Source of the DNA: Comamonas denitrificans
GTDB lineage: Bacteria > Pseudomonadota > Gammaproteobacteria > Burkholderiales > Burkholderiaceae_C
DNA length: 55,159 nt
Assembly (NCBI RefSeq): GCF_017368815.1
Contig: NZ_JAFNME010000013.1
Location: 24,092-79,250, forward strand
Direction: 5' to 3'
The notes below the pieces were generated by a model. It had not been told where the DNA came from, searched no databases, and saw only the letters and a list, made by a program, of their open reading frames with translations. Shown here one piece after another: positions 26,060 to 34,485 of the stretch. The translations under genes were made by a program, and so were the position numbers. Position 1 is the first letter of the stretch. Each line of letters starts with the position of its first letter.

Positions 26060-26416
26060 TTACTCGTCGTTGTGGTCTTCCGCGATGTGGGTGGCCATAT
26101 CCAGCAGCACCTGGTTCACGTGCTTGTCCGCCACCTCATAGAAGATCTGTTTGGCTTGGCGCACGCCCTTGACCAGGCGAGCACCGCGCAGCAGCCGCAG
26201 GTGGTGGCTCACCAGCGACTGCGAGAGTTCGAGGGTTTCAGCGATGTCCCCGACCGAGGAAGAGCCTTTCATGCAGCACAGCATGATTCTCAGCCGGGAC
26301 GGGTCACCCAGGAGGCGGAATGTCTCAGCCAAGATGGTCACGTCATTCTGTGACAGCGATTCCAAATCGGCGCTGGGACCCTTCGGTGGGGTACTGAATG
26401 GCTTACTTGTATTCAT
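26060..26416 (-). CDS. ArsR/SmtB-family metal-responsive repressor (copy 2)
   Basis: The 118-residue protein is very similar to copy 1 at 14341-14718, including the identical recognition segment LSQSLVSHHLRLLRGARLV. The alpha-5 ligand set D-x-H-x10-H-x2-E is in DKHVNQVLLDMATHIAED. A C-C pair (LCCMKGS) lies near the start of helix 3, unlike copy 1, and could alter metal preference. It converges with lpdA and diverges from copA. The ATG at 26416 was chosen; the longer frame starts with TTG and has no better ribosome binding site. No clear TGAA-N6-TTCA site lies before it, so it may act on operators elsewhere in the element. Confidence 0.87.
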   Translation of the reverse strand: MNTSKPFSTPPKGPSADLESLSQNDVTILAETFRLLGDPSRLRIMLCCMKGSSSVGDIAETLELSQSLVSHHLRLLRGARLVKGVRQAKQIFYEVADKHVNQVLLDMATHIAEDHNDE

Positions 26417-26584
26417 TTTTAAAATATTTCCTAACCTCGAATGGCTGTTTTCGCCCTTCAGAATTAACAAGGCAGCGGCCGCTTAGGCGCGCGCAGCAAA
26501 GAACCAGTGCGAGCCTGGCAGGCAAGGCCTCCGTTCCCCGTGCACCGGGTCATTTCTGAAACCTGACAGCATCCGAAAAAGCGC

Positions 26585-26615
26585 TTGACCTTCCCACGAT
26601 GGTAAACCCTAAGCT
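26585..26615 (+). promoter_or_regulatory. CueR-type promoter of the copA operon
   Basis: The -35 TTGACC (26585-26590), a 19-bp spacer beginning TTCCCACGATGG, and the -10 TAAGCT (26610-26615) form the expected target of CueR, with a partial dyad inside the spacer. cueR itself is the second gene of the operon. Confidence 0.8.
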
Positions 26616-26651
26616 CCCTCCATGTCGAATTTCAACTATGGGAAGCACACC

Positions 26652-29147
<2,496 letters not shown>

Positions 29148-29162
29148 GAAAGGAGGAACACC

Positions 29163-29642
29163 ATGAACATCGGTGAAGCATCCAAGGCCTCGAAGGTCTC
29201 GGCCAAAATGATCCGCTACTACGAGCAAATCGGTCTGATCCCTCCGGCTGACCGCACCGATTCGGGCTACCGCGCCTATACCCAGGACGACGTTCACCGG
29301 TTGCATTTCATCCGGCGTTCGCGCGACCTCGGCTTCTCGGTGGCCGAGATCACGGACTTGCTGGGACTGTGGAATGACAAGTCGCGCCAGAGTGCTGATG
29401 TAAAGCGTCTGGCCCAGCAACACATCGACGAGTTGGACCGGCGCATCGAGAGCATGCTGGAGATGGCCGCGACGCTCAAGGCGCTGATCCGGTGTTGCGC
29501 CGGCGACGAACGGCCCGACTGCCCGATCCTGCACACGCTGGAGCAGCCCGATATCAGTGACAACAAGCCCGAAGCGCGCACTGGCGCAGTGCCGCGCCGC
29601 GCGCGAGCCAACGCAGCAGGAAAAAAGCCGTGTGCGCACTGA
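29163..29642 (+). CDS. cueR: CueR, copper-responsive MerR-family activator
   Basis: The 159-residue protein has the MerR winged helix (MNIGEASKASKVSAKMIRYY), a long dimer helix and the copper-binding loop CCAGDERPDCPIL with C112 and C120, the two ligands that hold Cu(I) in CueR. A C-terminal tail of about 30 residues beyond the loop is longer than in E. coli CueR. A strong AAAGGAGG precedes the ATG. It is co-transcribed with copA and should activate both the copA promoter and the copZ promoter at 31256-31286. Confidence 0.92.
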   Translation: MNIGEASKASKVSAKMIRYYEQIGLIPPADRTDSGYRAYTQDDVHRLHFIRRSRDLGFSVAEITDLLGLWNDKSRQSADVKRLAQQHIDELDRRIESMLEMAATLKALIRCCAGDERPDCPILHTLEQPDISDNKPEARTGAVPRRARANAAGKKPCAH

Positions 29643-29657
29643 GCAGCCAGGAGAGAT

Positions 29658-29996
29658 ATGCCCAAAATCACCGTCTTGCCCCATCCTGAACTGGCGCCTG
29701 AGGGAGCCGAACTGAACGTGCCAGCAGGCACTTCGATCTGCGAGGCCCTGCTGGACAACGGCATCGAGATCGAGCATGCCTGCGACATGAGCTGTGCCTG
29801 CACGACCTGTCACTGCATCGTGCGCAAGGGGTTCGATTCTCTAAACGAAGTCGAGGAATGCGAGGACGATCTGCTCGACCGGGCCTGGGGACTGGAGGCG
29901 CAGTCGCGGCTGAGCTGCCAGGCCATCGTTGCGACCGAAGACCTGACCGTCGAGATCCCCAAGTACACGATCAACCATGCCAAGGAGAACCACTAG
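29658..29996 (+). CDS. [2Fe-2S] ferredoxin, Isc/adrenodoxin type
   Basis: The 112-residue ferredoxin has cluster ligands C42, C48, C51 and C87 in the Isc-ferredoxin spacing, with two extra cysteines (C46, C53) close by. It is an electron carrier for iron-sulfur cluster assembly in the family. Here it is separated from any isc gene and follows cueR by 15 bases with AGGAG before the ATG, so it is probably copper-induced. Copper damages iron-sulfur clusters, so a repair role is a reasonable inference. Confidence 0.9.
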   Translation: MPKITVLPHPELAPEGAELNVPAGTSICEALLDNGIEIEHACDMSCACTTCHCIVRKGFDSLNEVEECEDDLLDRAWGLEAQSRLSCQAIVATEDLTVEIPKYTINHAKENH

Positions 29997-30219
29997 GAGC
30001 CTGCGTGCTGCCTCAGGCGCACCGGCCTGCGGCAGGGTTGCTCTGGCAGATGGAGGACTGACGGCATTGCCGCCAGATAACCAACCCGTGGGCCAGACCA
30101 ACCCGCGAGCCAGGTGTCTACACTCCCTTTGCACGGTCGTCGGTTAGGCTGGAAAGGTCATCAACGTCCTTAAATCCGTGACGGCCGGCCCATGGAAAGT
30201 CCCACAGGAGAAGTCCTGC

Positions 30220-30492
30220 ATGTCTGCGCCCAAGCTAGCCACGCTCTACCGAATGGTCATGCCCGGCCATACCTGCCCCTACGGGCTGAAGTCGCTCGAT
30301 CTGCTCAACCGCAAGGGCTACGAGGTCGAGGACAAACACTTGGCAAGCCGCGAGCAGACGGATGCGTTCAAGAAGGAGCATGGCATCGAGACCACGCCCC
30401 AGGTCTTCATAAACGGGCGGCGCGTGGGCGGCTACGACGACCTACGCAAATTCTTCGGCATGTCCGTGAAGGACAAGAACGCCGTGACCTAG
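30220..30492 (+). CDS. Glutaredoxin-family protein with CPYG active site
   Basis: The 90-residue thioredoxin-fold protein has C19-P-Y-G in place of the dithiol CPYC, followed by TTPQVFINGRRVGG, the glutathione-binding cis-proline region. The single active-site cysteine means a monothiol mechanism. AGGAG precedes the ATG at 30220; the longer frame from 30178 is not needed. A broken mauE-like gene starts 7 bases after its stop. The pair glutaredoxin plus MauE/DoxX-like membrane protein recurs in copper clusters and suggests a redox or disulfide role. Confidence 0.88.
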   Translation: MSAPKLATLYRMVMPGHTCPYGLKSLDLLNRKGYEVEDKHLASREQTDAFKKEHGIETTPQVFINGRRVGGYDDLRKFFGMSVKDKNAVT

Positions 30493-30498
30493 ACCCCT

Positions 30499-30956
30499 GT
30501 GATCGCGCTGTTCGCCACGGCGGCCGCAATGGCGCTGGCGGCGAGCTGGGCGGCCTTCGGCCAAGTCTAGAGCATTCAGGCGGCAGAGTGGTTCGTGGCC
30601 TTTGCCATGTGCCTCCTGGCGCTGCAGAAGCTCAAGGACGTGGACGGCTTCGCGACGACCTGCTGGCCAAGCGCTGGGTTCGGTATGCCTATTTCTACCC
30701 GTTCGCGGAGGCCATCGCAGGCGTCCAGATGGTCGCGGGCGTGGGGATGTGGGTGTCGATTCCGTTGGCGCTGTTCATCGGGACCGTCGGGGCCGTGTCG
30801 GTTTTCAAGGCGGTCTATGTCGATCGCCGGGAACTCAAGTGCGCCTGCGTGGGCGGGGACAGCAACGTGCCGCTGGGCTTCGTGTCCCTGACCGAGAACC
30901 TGATGATGGTGGCGATGGCCCTGTGGCCAAGGTCGGCCTACCTTGGGATGCACTGA
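30499..30956 (+). pseudogene. MauE/DoxX-like redox-associated membrane protein, broken twice
   Basis: The frame opens at GTG 30499 (VIALFATAAAMALAASWAAFGQV) and meets TAG at 30568. It reads on as AEWFVAFAMCLLALQKLKDVDGF and then loses frame near 30655. The remainder (DLLAKRWVRYAYFYPFAEA... to LGMH) is in another frame and ends with TGA at 30956. Three membrane segments and a CACVGGDSNVPLG segment fit the MauE family. The loss near GCGACGACC looks like a small deletion between short repeats. The product is almost certainly non-functional. Confidence 0.8.
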
Positions 30957-31030
30957 GCGCCGCGCCAGGTACGGCGCAGCGCACGTGCTCGCATCGGCCG
31001 TCCTGTGTGCATGCCGGCCACGATGCGGTG

Positions 31031-31225
31031 TTACTGCGCGCGCGGCGGGAAGCCAGCTTCGCTCAGGGCCGCGGCGATCTGCTCTTGCGAGGCCGAGGTC
31101 TGGACCTCGACACGGCGGGTCGGCGGGTCCGTGACGATCTTGGCGTTGGGGTCGATCATTTGGATCGTTTTCGTCACAGTGCGGGCGCAGCCGCCGCAGG
31201 TCATGTCTTCGAGATGGAATTGCAT
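31031..31225 (-). CDS. copZ: CopZ/MerP-like copper chaperone (HMA domain)
   Basis: The 64-residue cytosolic HMA-domain protein has the metal site MTCGGC with C10 and C13 and no signal peptide, so it is a chaperone rather than periplasmic MerP. It would hand Cu(I) to CopA. AAGGAG lies 6 bases before the ATG. A CueR-type promoter 31 bases upstream links it to the copA operon, which it faces from the opposite strand. Confidence 0.9.
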   Translation of the reverse strand: MQFHLEDMTCGGCARTVTKTIQMIDPNAKIVTDPPTRRVEVQTSASQEQIAAALSEAGFPPRAQ

Positions 31226-31255
31226 GGAAAACTCCTTTCGGGTTGGGGTGTTTGA

Positions 31256-31286
31256 AGTGTGCTCCTTGCCACCGTTGGAAGGTCAA
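31256..31286 (-). promoter_or_regulatory. CueR-type promoter of copZ
   Basis: On the minus strand: -35 TTGACC (31281-31286), a 19-bp spacer beginning TTCCAACGGTGG and -10 CACACT (31256-31261). The dyad CCTTGCC...TTGGAAGG lies in the spacer. The -35 and the start of the spacer (TTGACCTTCC) are identical to the copA promoter. Confidence 0.75.
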
Positions 31287-31325
31287 TCGCTATTTGCATC
31301 CCCGCCACACCAACCGGCCGAATGC

Positions 31326-31547
31326 TCATAGGGGCAAGGCCGTGGTGCTCTTTACGCGATCCAGCACGAAGCTGGTCTTGCAGTCCTGCACGCTGGGGTG
31401 CTTGAGCAGCGTGTCGAGCACGAAGCGGGAGTAGTGAGCCATGTCCATGACGACCACCCGCAGCAGATAGTCCATGTCGCCGGTCAGCGCATGGCACTCC
31501 ACAACCTCTGGCCAGTTCTGGACAGACGCGCGGAACACGTCCATGGG
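31326..31547 (-). pseudogene. C-terminal fragment of an Lrp/AsnC-family regulator
   Basis: About 72 residues of the AsnC effector (RAM) domain remain ([31 protein letters not shown]). The N-terminal half with the DNA-binding domain is missing. The coding similarity stops where the HPPD fragment begins on the other strand. It is the 3' half of a regulator gene normally divergent from hpd, cut by a deletion. Confidence 0.8.
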
Positions 31548-31560
31548 ATTGCGCTTGTGC

Positions 31561-32139
31561 GAGTCGGAGTACTGGGCCGACTTCTACACGAAGTTCTTCA
31601 ACTTCCAAGAGATCCGCTACTTCGACATCAACGGCGAGTACACCGGCCTAGCCTCCAAGGCGATGAGCGCGCCGGACGGCCTGATCCGCATCCCGCTGAA
31701 CGAGGAAGCACGCCAGGGCGGCGGCCAGATTGAGGAATTCTTGATGCAGTTCAGCGGCGAGGGCATCCAGCACATCGCCCTGCTGTGCGACAACCTACTC
31801 GATGCGCTCGACCGCGTGCAGATGGCCGGTATCCCGCTGCTGACCGCCCCCAACGACATCTATTACGCAAACTTGGAAAAGCGCCTGCCCGGCCATGGCC
31901 AGCCCGTACCCGAGTTGCAGGCGCGCGGCATTCTGCTCGACGGCACGACCGAAGGCGGCCAGCCCCGCCTGCTGCTGCAGATATTCTCCGAGCCGCTGCT
32001 TGGCCCGGTGTTCTTCGAGTTCATCGAGCGCAAGGGCAACTACCGCGAGGGCTTCGGCGAAGGAAACTTCGGTGCCTTGTTCGAGTCGATGGAACGCGAC
32101 CAGATCAACCGTGGCTCGTTGGAAATCAACCCGGCCTGA
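31561..32139 (+). pseudogene. hpd: C-terminal fragment of 4-hydroxyphenylpyruvate dioxygenase
   Basis: About 190 residues of the HPPD C-terminal domain remain, from [20 protein letters not shown] to the end. They include the iron-ligand regions IQHIALLC (His) and [10 protein letters not shown] (Glu). The N-terminal half, with the first iron-binding histidine, is missing, so it cannot be active. A hairpin follows the stop codon. The junction with the Lrp remnant lies near 31550. Confidence 0.85.
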
Positions 32140-32183
32140 TTTGGGCCTTTCCATGAAGGCAGAGCGCCTTCAGTCCTACATCT

Positions 32184-32207
32184 CGCGAGCCCCTCTGTGG
32201 GCTCGCG
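32184..32207 (+). terminator. Hairpin after the hpd remnant
   Basis: A perfect 9-bp stem (CGCGAGCCC with GGGCTCGCG) has a six-base loop, 45 bases after the hpd stop. The U-run is poor (CTACTTTGG), so termination may be weak. Confidence 0.6.
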
Positions 32208-32306
32208 CTACTTTGGCGTCAGTACTGCCTTAGCCGCTCAAGCATTGAGCGGGTTGGCTTCGGCGTCACGTTCCGAAACAGTTGCTACCGCCCTTGACTT
32301 GAGTTA

Positions 32307-32333
32307 ATACATGAACATATGTATTCTTATTCA
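32307..32333. promoter_or_regulatory. ArsR-like inverted repeat with a promoter-like context, no metal gene downstream
   Basis: ATACAT-N6-ATGTAT (32307-32324) is a perfect inverted repeat. TGAA (32312) and TTCA (32330) are 14 bases apart, the same spacing as the repeat before czcC. A plus-strand -35 TTGACT (32294-32299) precedes it. The next gene is a LysR regulator 127 bases away, so the site may be left over from a lost metal gene. Confidence 0.45.
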
Positions 32334-32459
32334 GATACACCGATGGCCTTTTTCCTCGCCCTGAAGAGGGACCCAGCACTACGTCGCCCCCTCTAAGCGC
32401 ACTTCGGCAGCAATGCGCCGTGGCCAACCCAATGACCAGGATTGCTGAAGGACGTGCCC

Positions 32460-33353
32460 ATGGAACTTCGTCATTTGCGCTGCTTCGTGGCTCTCGCCGA
32501 AGAGCTGCATTTCACCCGTGCTGCGGAGCGCTTGCACATCGAGCAGCCGCCGCTGTCCCGCACGATCAAGGAATTGGAAGACGAACTGGGGGTGCTGCTC
32601 TTTGACCGCGATCGGCGGGGAACGCGGTTGACGCCAGCGGGCACCACCTTCCTTCAGGACATTCGCAGGCTGTTCACCAACCTGGAGCAGGCACGAGAAA
32701 ACGTCAGGGCGATCGCCGCAGGCCTAAGAGGCAGCGTGCGCATCGCCATCTCCGATGGCGCCATCGACCCGCGGCTGTCTGCACTTCTTGCCCTGTGCCG
32801 CCAGGAGGAGCCGGAGATCGAAATACGGCTCTCCGAGGTCACCCTGGCGGAACAGTTGCGGGGACTGCGATCCGGCGACTTCGCGATCGGTTTCGCACAC
32901 ACCGCGGACGTCGGCGACGGACTGGTGACGGAGCCCATCTGGCAGGACCCGCTGGTGGTGACCGTGCCGATCCGGCACCCGTTGCTGGCCCACAAGGAAG
33001 TGTCGCTACGTGAACTCGTGAGTTACCCGCTGGTGATGTGCGATCCGCAGCTTTGCGAGGGCTACTGCCGCGAATTGACCCGGCTGCTACATCCCCTGGA
33101 GCGCGAGTCCACCATCGTTGAGCATGTCTCGTCGCTGGACATGATGCTCACATTGGTCGGAGCTGGTTACGGCATCGGCTTCGCAACGGCGACCCGAATC
33201 GCGGCGTGTCAACGTCCCGACGTGGTGATCCGGCCGTTGGCGCTCGATTCGGCCGTCATCATCACCTACCTGCTTCGGCCCGAAGGCGGTAGCGGACTAT
33301 CCGCACCCGTAGAGCGCTTCATCGAGCGTTTGCGTTCGCCAAAGAGCGATTAG
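32460..33353 (+). CDS. LysR-family transcriptional regulator
   Basis: The 297-residue protein has a clear N-terminal winged helix (MELRHLRCFVALAEELHFTR, then AAERLHIEQPPLSRTIKELE) and a full effector-binding domain (about 90-295). GAAGGA lies 7 bases before the ATG at 32460; an upstream ATG at 32442 lacks this. It shares sequence character in the effector domain with the protein at 33778-34419 (MMLTLVGAGYGIGFATATRI against MMALWVSAGYGIGVCAQSRI). No divergent target gene is present; its target may be the lost gene at the deletion scar or a gene of the element. Confidence 0.87.
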   Translation: MELRHLRCFVALAEELHFTRAAERLHIEQPPLSRTIKELEDELGVLLFDRDRRGTRLTPAGTTFLQDIRRLFTNLEQARENVRAIAAGLRGSVRIAISDGAIDPRLSALLALCRQEEPEIEIRLSEVTLAEQLRGLRSGDFAIGFAHTADVGDGLVTEPIWQDPLVVTVPIRHPLLAHKEVSLRELVSYPLVMCDPQLCEGYCRELTRLLHPLERESTIVEHVSSLDMMLTLVGAGYGIGFATATRIAACQRPDVVIRPLALDSAVIITYLLRPEGGSGLSAPVERFIERLRSPKSD

Positions 33354-33379
33354 CTACGACGCCTGCGCCACATCCGGCG

Positions 33380-33688
33380 TCACGCATCGCCCTGAAGGTA
33401 GAGGTTGCGCTCCGTGGCCGTCATCAGTTCGGCCGAGCTGATCTTGAGAGCCAGGGAAATTTTTAGAATGAGAGCGAGTGTCGGCATGTGCTCGCCGCGC
33501 TCAATCTTGCCCATGTGCGAGCGCGCGATCCCCGCCAAGCCCGCGAACTCATCCTGAGCAATCCCCTGAGCCAGGCGAGCGGCTCGCACCGCTTGCCCGA
33601 ACGCCAACGCCGGTGCGGACTCATAGGTGGTTACTCCGGCGGGCCGTCCAGGCCGAATAGTGCGCTTCTGCATTCGCAGAAGCGTCAT
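33380..33688 (-). CDS. Xre-family (HTH_3) regulator
   Basis: About 102 residues with a helix-turn-helix in the middle: LAFGQAVRAARLAQGIAQDE, then AGLAGIARSHMGKIERGEH. The N-terminal 30 residues are basic. Start choice is uncertain: ATG 33688 and ATG 33673 are both possible and both lie in or beside a 9-bp hairpin (33663-33684); the frame is open to 33775. The palindrome ATCTTTAAC-CAC-GTTAAAGAT lies upstream, between this gene and the divergent gene at 33778, and is its likely operator. Confidence 0.82.
   Translation of the reverse strand: MTLLRMQKRTIRPGRPAGVTTYESAPALAFGQAVRAARLAQGIAQDEFAGLAGIARSHMGKIERGEHMPTLALILKISLALKISSAELMTATERNLYLQGDA
33663..33684 (-). other. Hairpin over the start region of the Xre gene
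   Basis: CGCTTCTGC (33663-33671) and GCAGAAGCG (33676-33684) form a perfect 9-bp stem with a 4-base loop. In the mRNA it would fold across the two candidate start codons and could limit translation. Confidence 0.5.
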
Positions 33689-33698
33689 GGAATCACTG

Positions 33699-33719
33699 AT
33701 CTTTAACCACGTTAAAGAT
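33699..33719. promoter_or_regulatory. Palindromic operator between the Xre gene and the LysR-domain gene
   Basis: ATCTTTAAC-CAC-GTTAAAGAT is a perfect 9+9 inverted repeat of 21 bp. It lies in the divergent intergenic region, where a dimeric Xre repressor could control both genes. Confidence 0.7.
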
Positions 33720-33777
33720 ATCTCTTGAGTATGATGTCGGCTGCTCTTTTCGATCCCGTTGCCTCTTGGGGGCATCC

Positions 33778-34419
33778 ATGCACAACGCCATCAGACCGTC
33801 CCCGAATTTCACACTCGCCATAGCGCCAGGTGTGCCGTCTTCACGGCTGTCGGCGCTGCTTGCACTGCAGCGAGCGCACGAGCCGGGTGTCGCGATCGCC
33901 GTGCGTGAAGTTTCGGATCAAGAGCTGGTAACGGGCCTGCATGAGGGCCGCTACGACGCGGGGCTATCTCTTAGCAGTGCGGGGGATCACCTGACGAGTA
34001 GCCGGAGGCTGTGGTGCGAAAGCATGGCCGTCGCGATACCACCGCGGTTCCGTTTGGTTGATCAGGCGAAGCTCACCATCTCCGATCTTCAGGACTATCC
34101 AATCTATCGCTGGCAGGCGGAGGCTTGTCCCTTGCTGGACGAGAGGTTGGCCTCCCTGATGCCAGTGGACCAAGAGAACATCCTGCCTGCAACTTCATTC
34201 GAGATGATGGCGCTGTGGGTTTCAGCCGGCTACGGCATCGGCGTATGCGCGCAATCGCGCATCGAGCGTGCCCATCAATGGGGGGTAAGCATGCGACCGC
34301 TCGCCGATGGCCCCTATGAGATCGTGACGTACCTCCAACGGCCCCACGCGCAAGCAGATTCTGCTGCCAAGCGTTTCGAGCGCAGGGCGCTGCAGATCGC
34401 CGAGGCAGGCGCCCTGTAG
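33778..34419 (+). CDS. Stand-alone LysR-type effector-binding domain without HTH
   Basis: The 213-residue protein aligns with the effector domain of LysR regulators (FTLAIAPGVPSSRLSALLAL, AGYGIGVCAQSRIERA) from end to end, but there is no DNA-binding domain, and the frame upstream does not supply one. GGGGG lies just before the ATG at 33778; a TTG at 33766 is an alternative. It is divergent from the Xre gene across a shared palindrome. It may work as a ligand-binding partner of the Xre protein or of the LysR protein next door; or it is a decayed LysR gene. Confidence 0.75.
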   Translation: MHNAIRPSPNFTLAIAPGVPSSRLSALLALQRAHEPGVAIAVREVSDQELVTGLHEGRYDAGLSLSSAGDHLTSSRRLWCESMAVAIPPRFRLVDQAKLTISDLQDYPIYRWQAEACPLLDERLASLMPVDQENILPATSFEMMALWVSAGYGIGVCAQSRIERAHQWGVSMRPLADGPYEIVTYLQRPHAQADSAAKRFERRALQIAEAGAL

Positions 34420-34428
34420 CAGGCACTC

Positions 34429-34461
34429 CTATAGGCCGGAGCCGTCTCATCCCGGCCATAG
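34429..34461. terminator. Hairpin between two convergent genes
   Basis: CTATAGGCCGG and CCGGCCATAG form a near-perfect stem between the ends of the LysR-domain gene and the integrase gene. There is no long U-run; it may act in both directions. Confidence 0.45.
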
Positions 34462-34485
34462 GTTGCAGCATGGGACTAGACCGGA

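Larger units (their letters stand above)
32140..32459. other. Intergenic region with hairpin and ArsR-like repeat
   Basis: This 320-base gap holds the hairpin at 32184-32207 and the inverted repeat at 32307-32333. A 17-codon ATG frame at 32343-32396 has no ribosome binding site and is not called. No other feature was seen. Confidence 0.5.

Noticed and set aside
32343-32396. 17-codon ORF upstream of the LysR gene
   Set aside because: No ribosome binding site and no resemblance to a known leader peptide.
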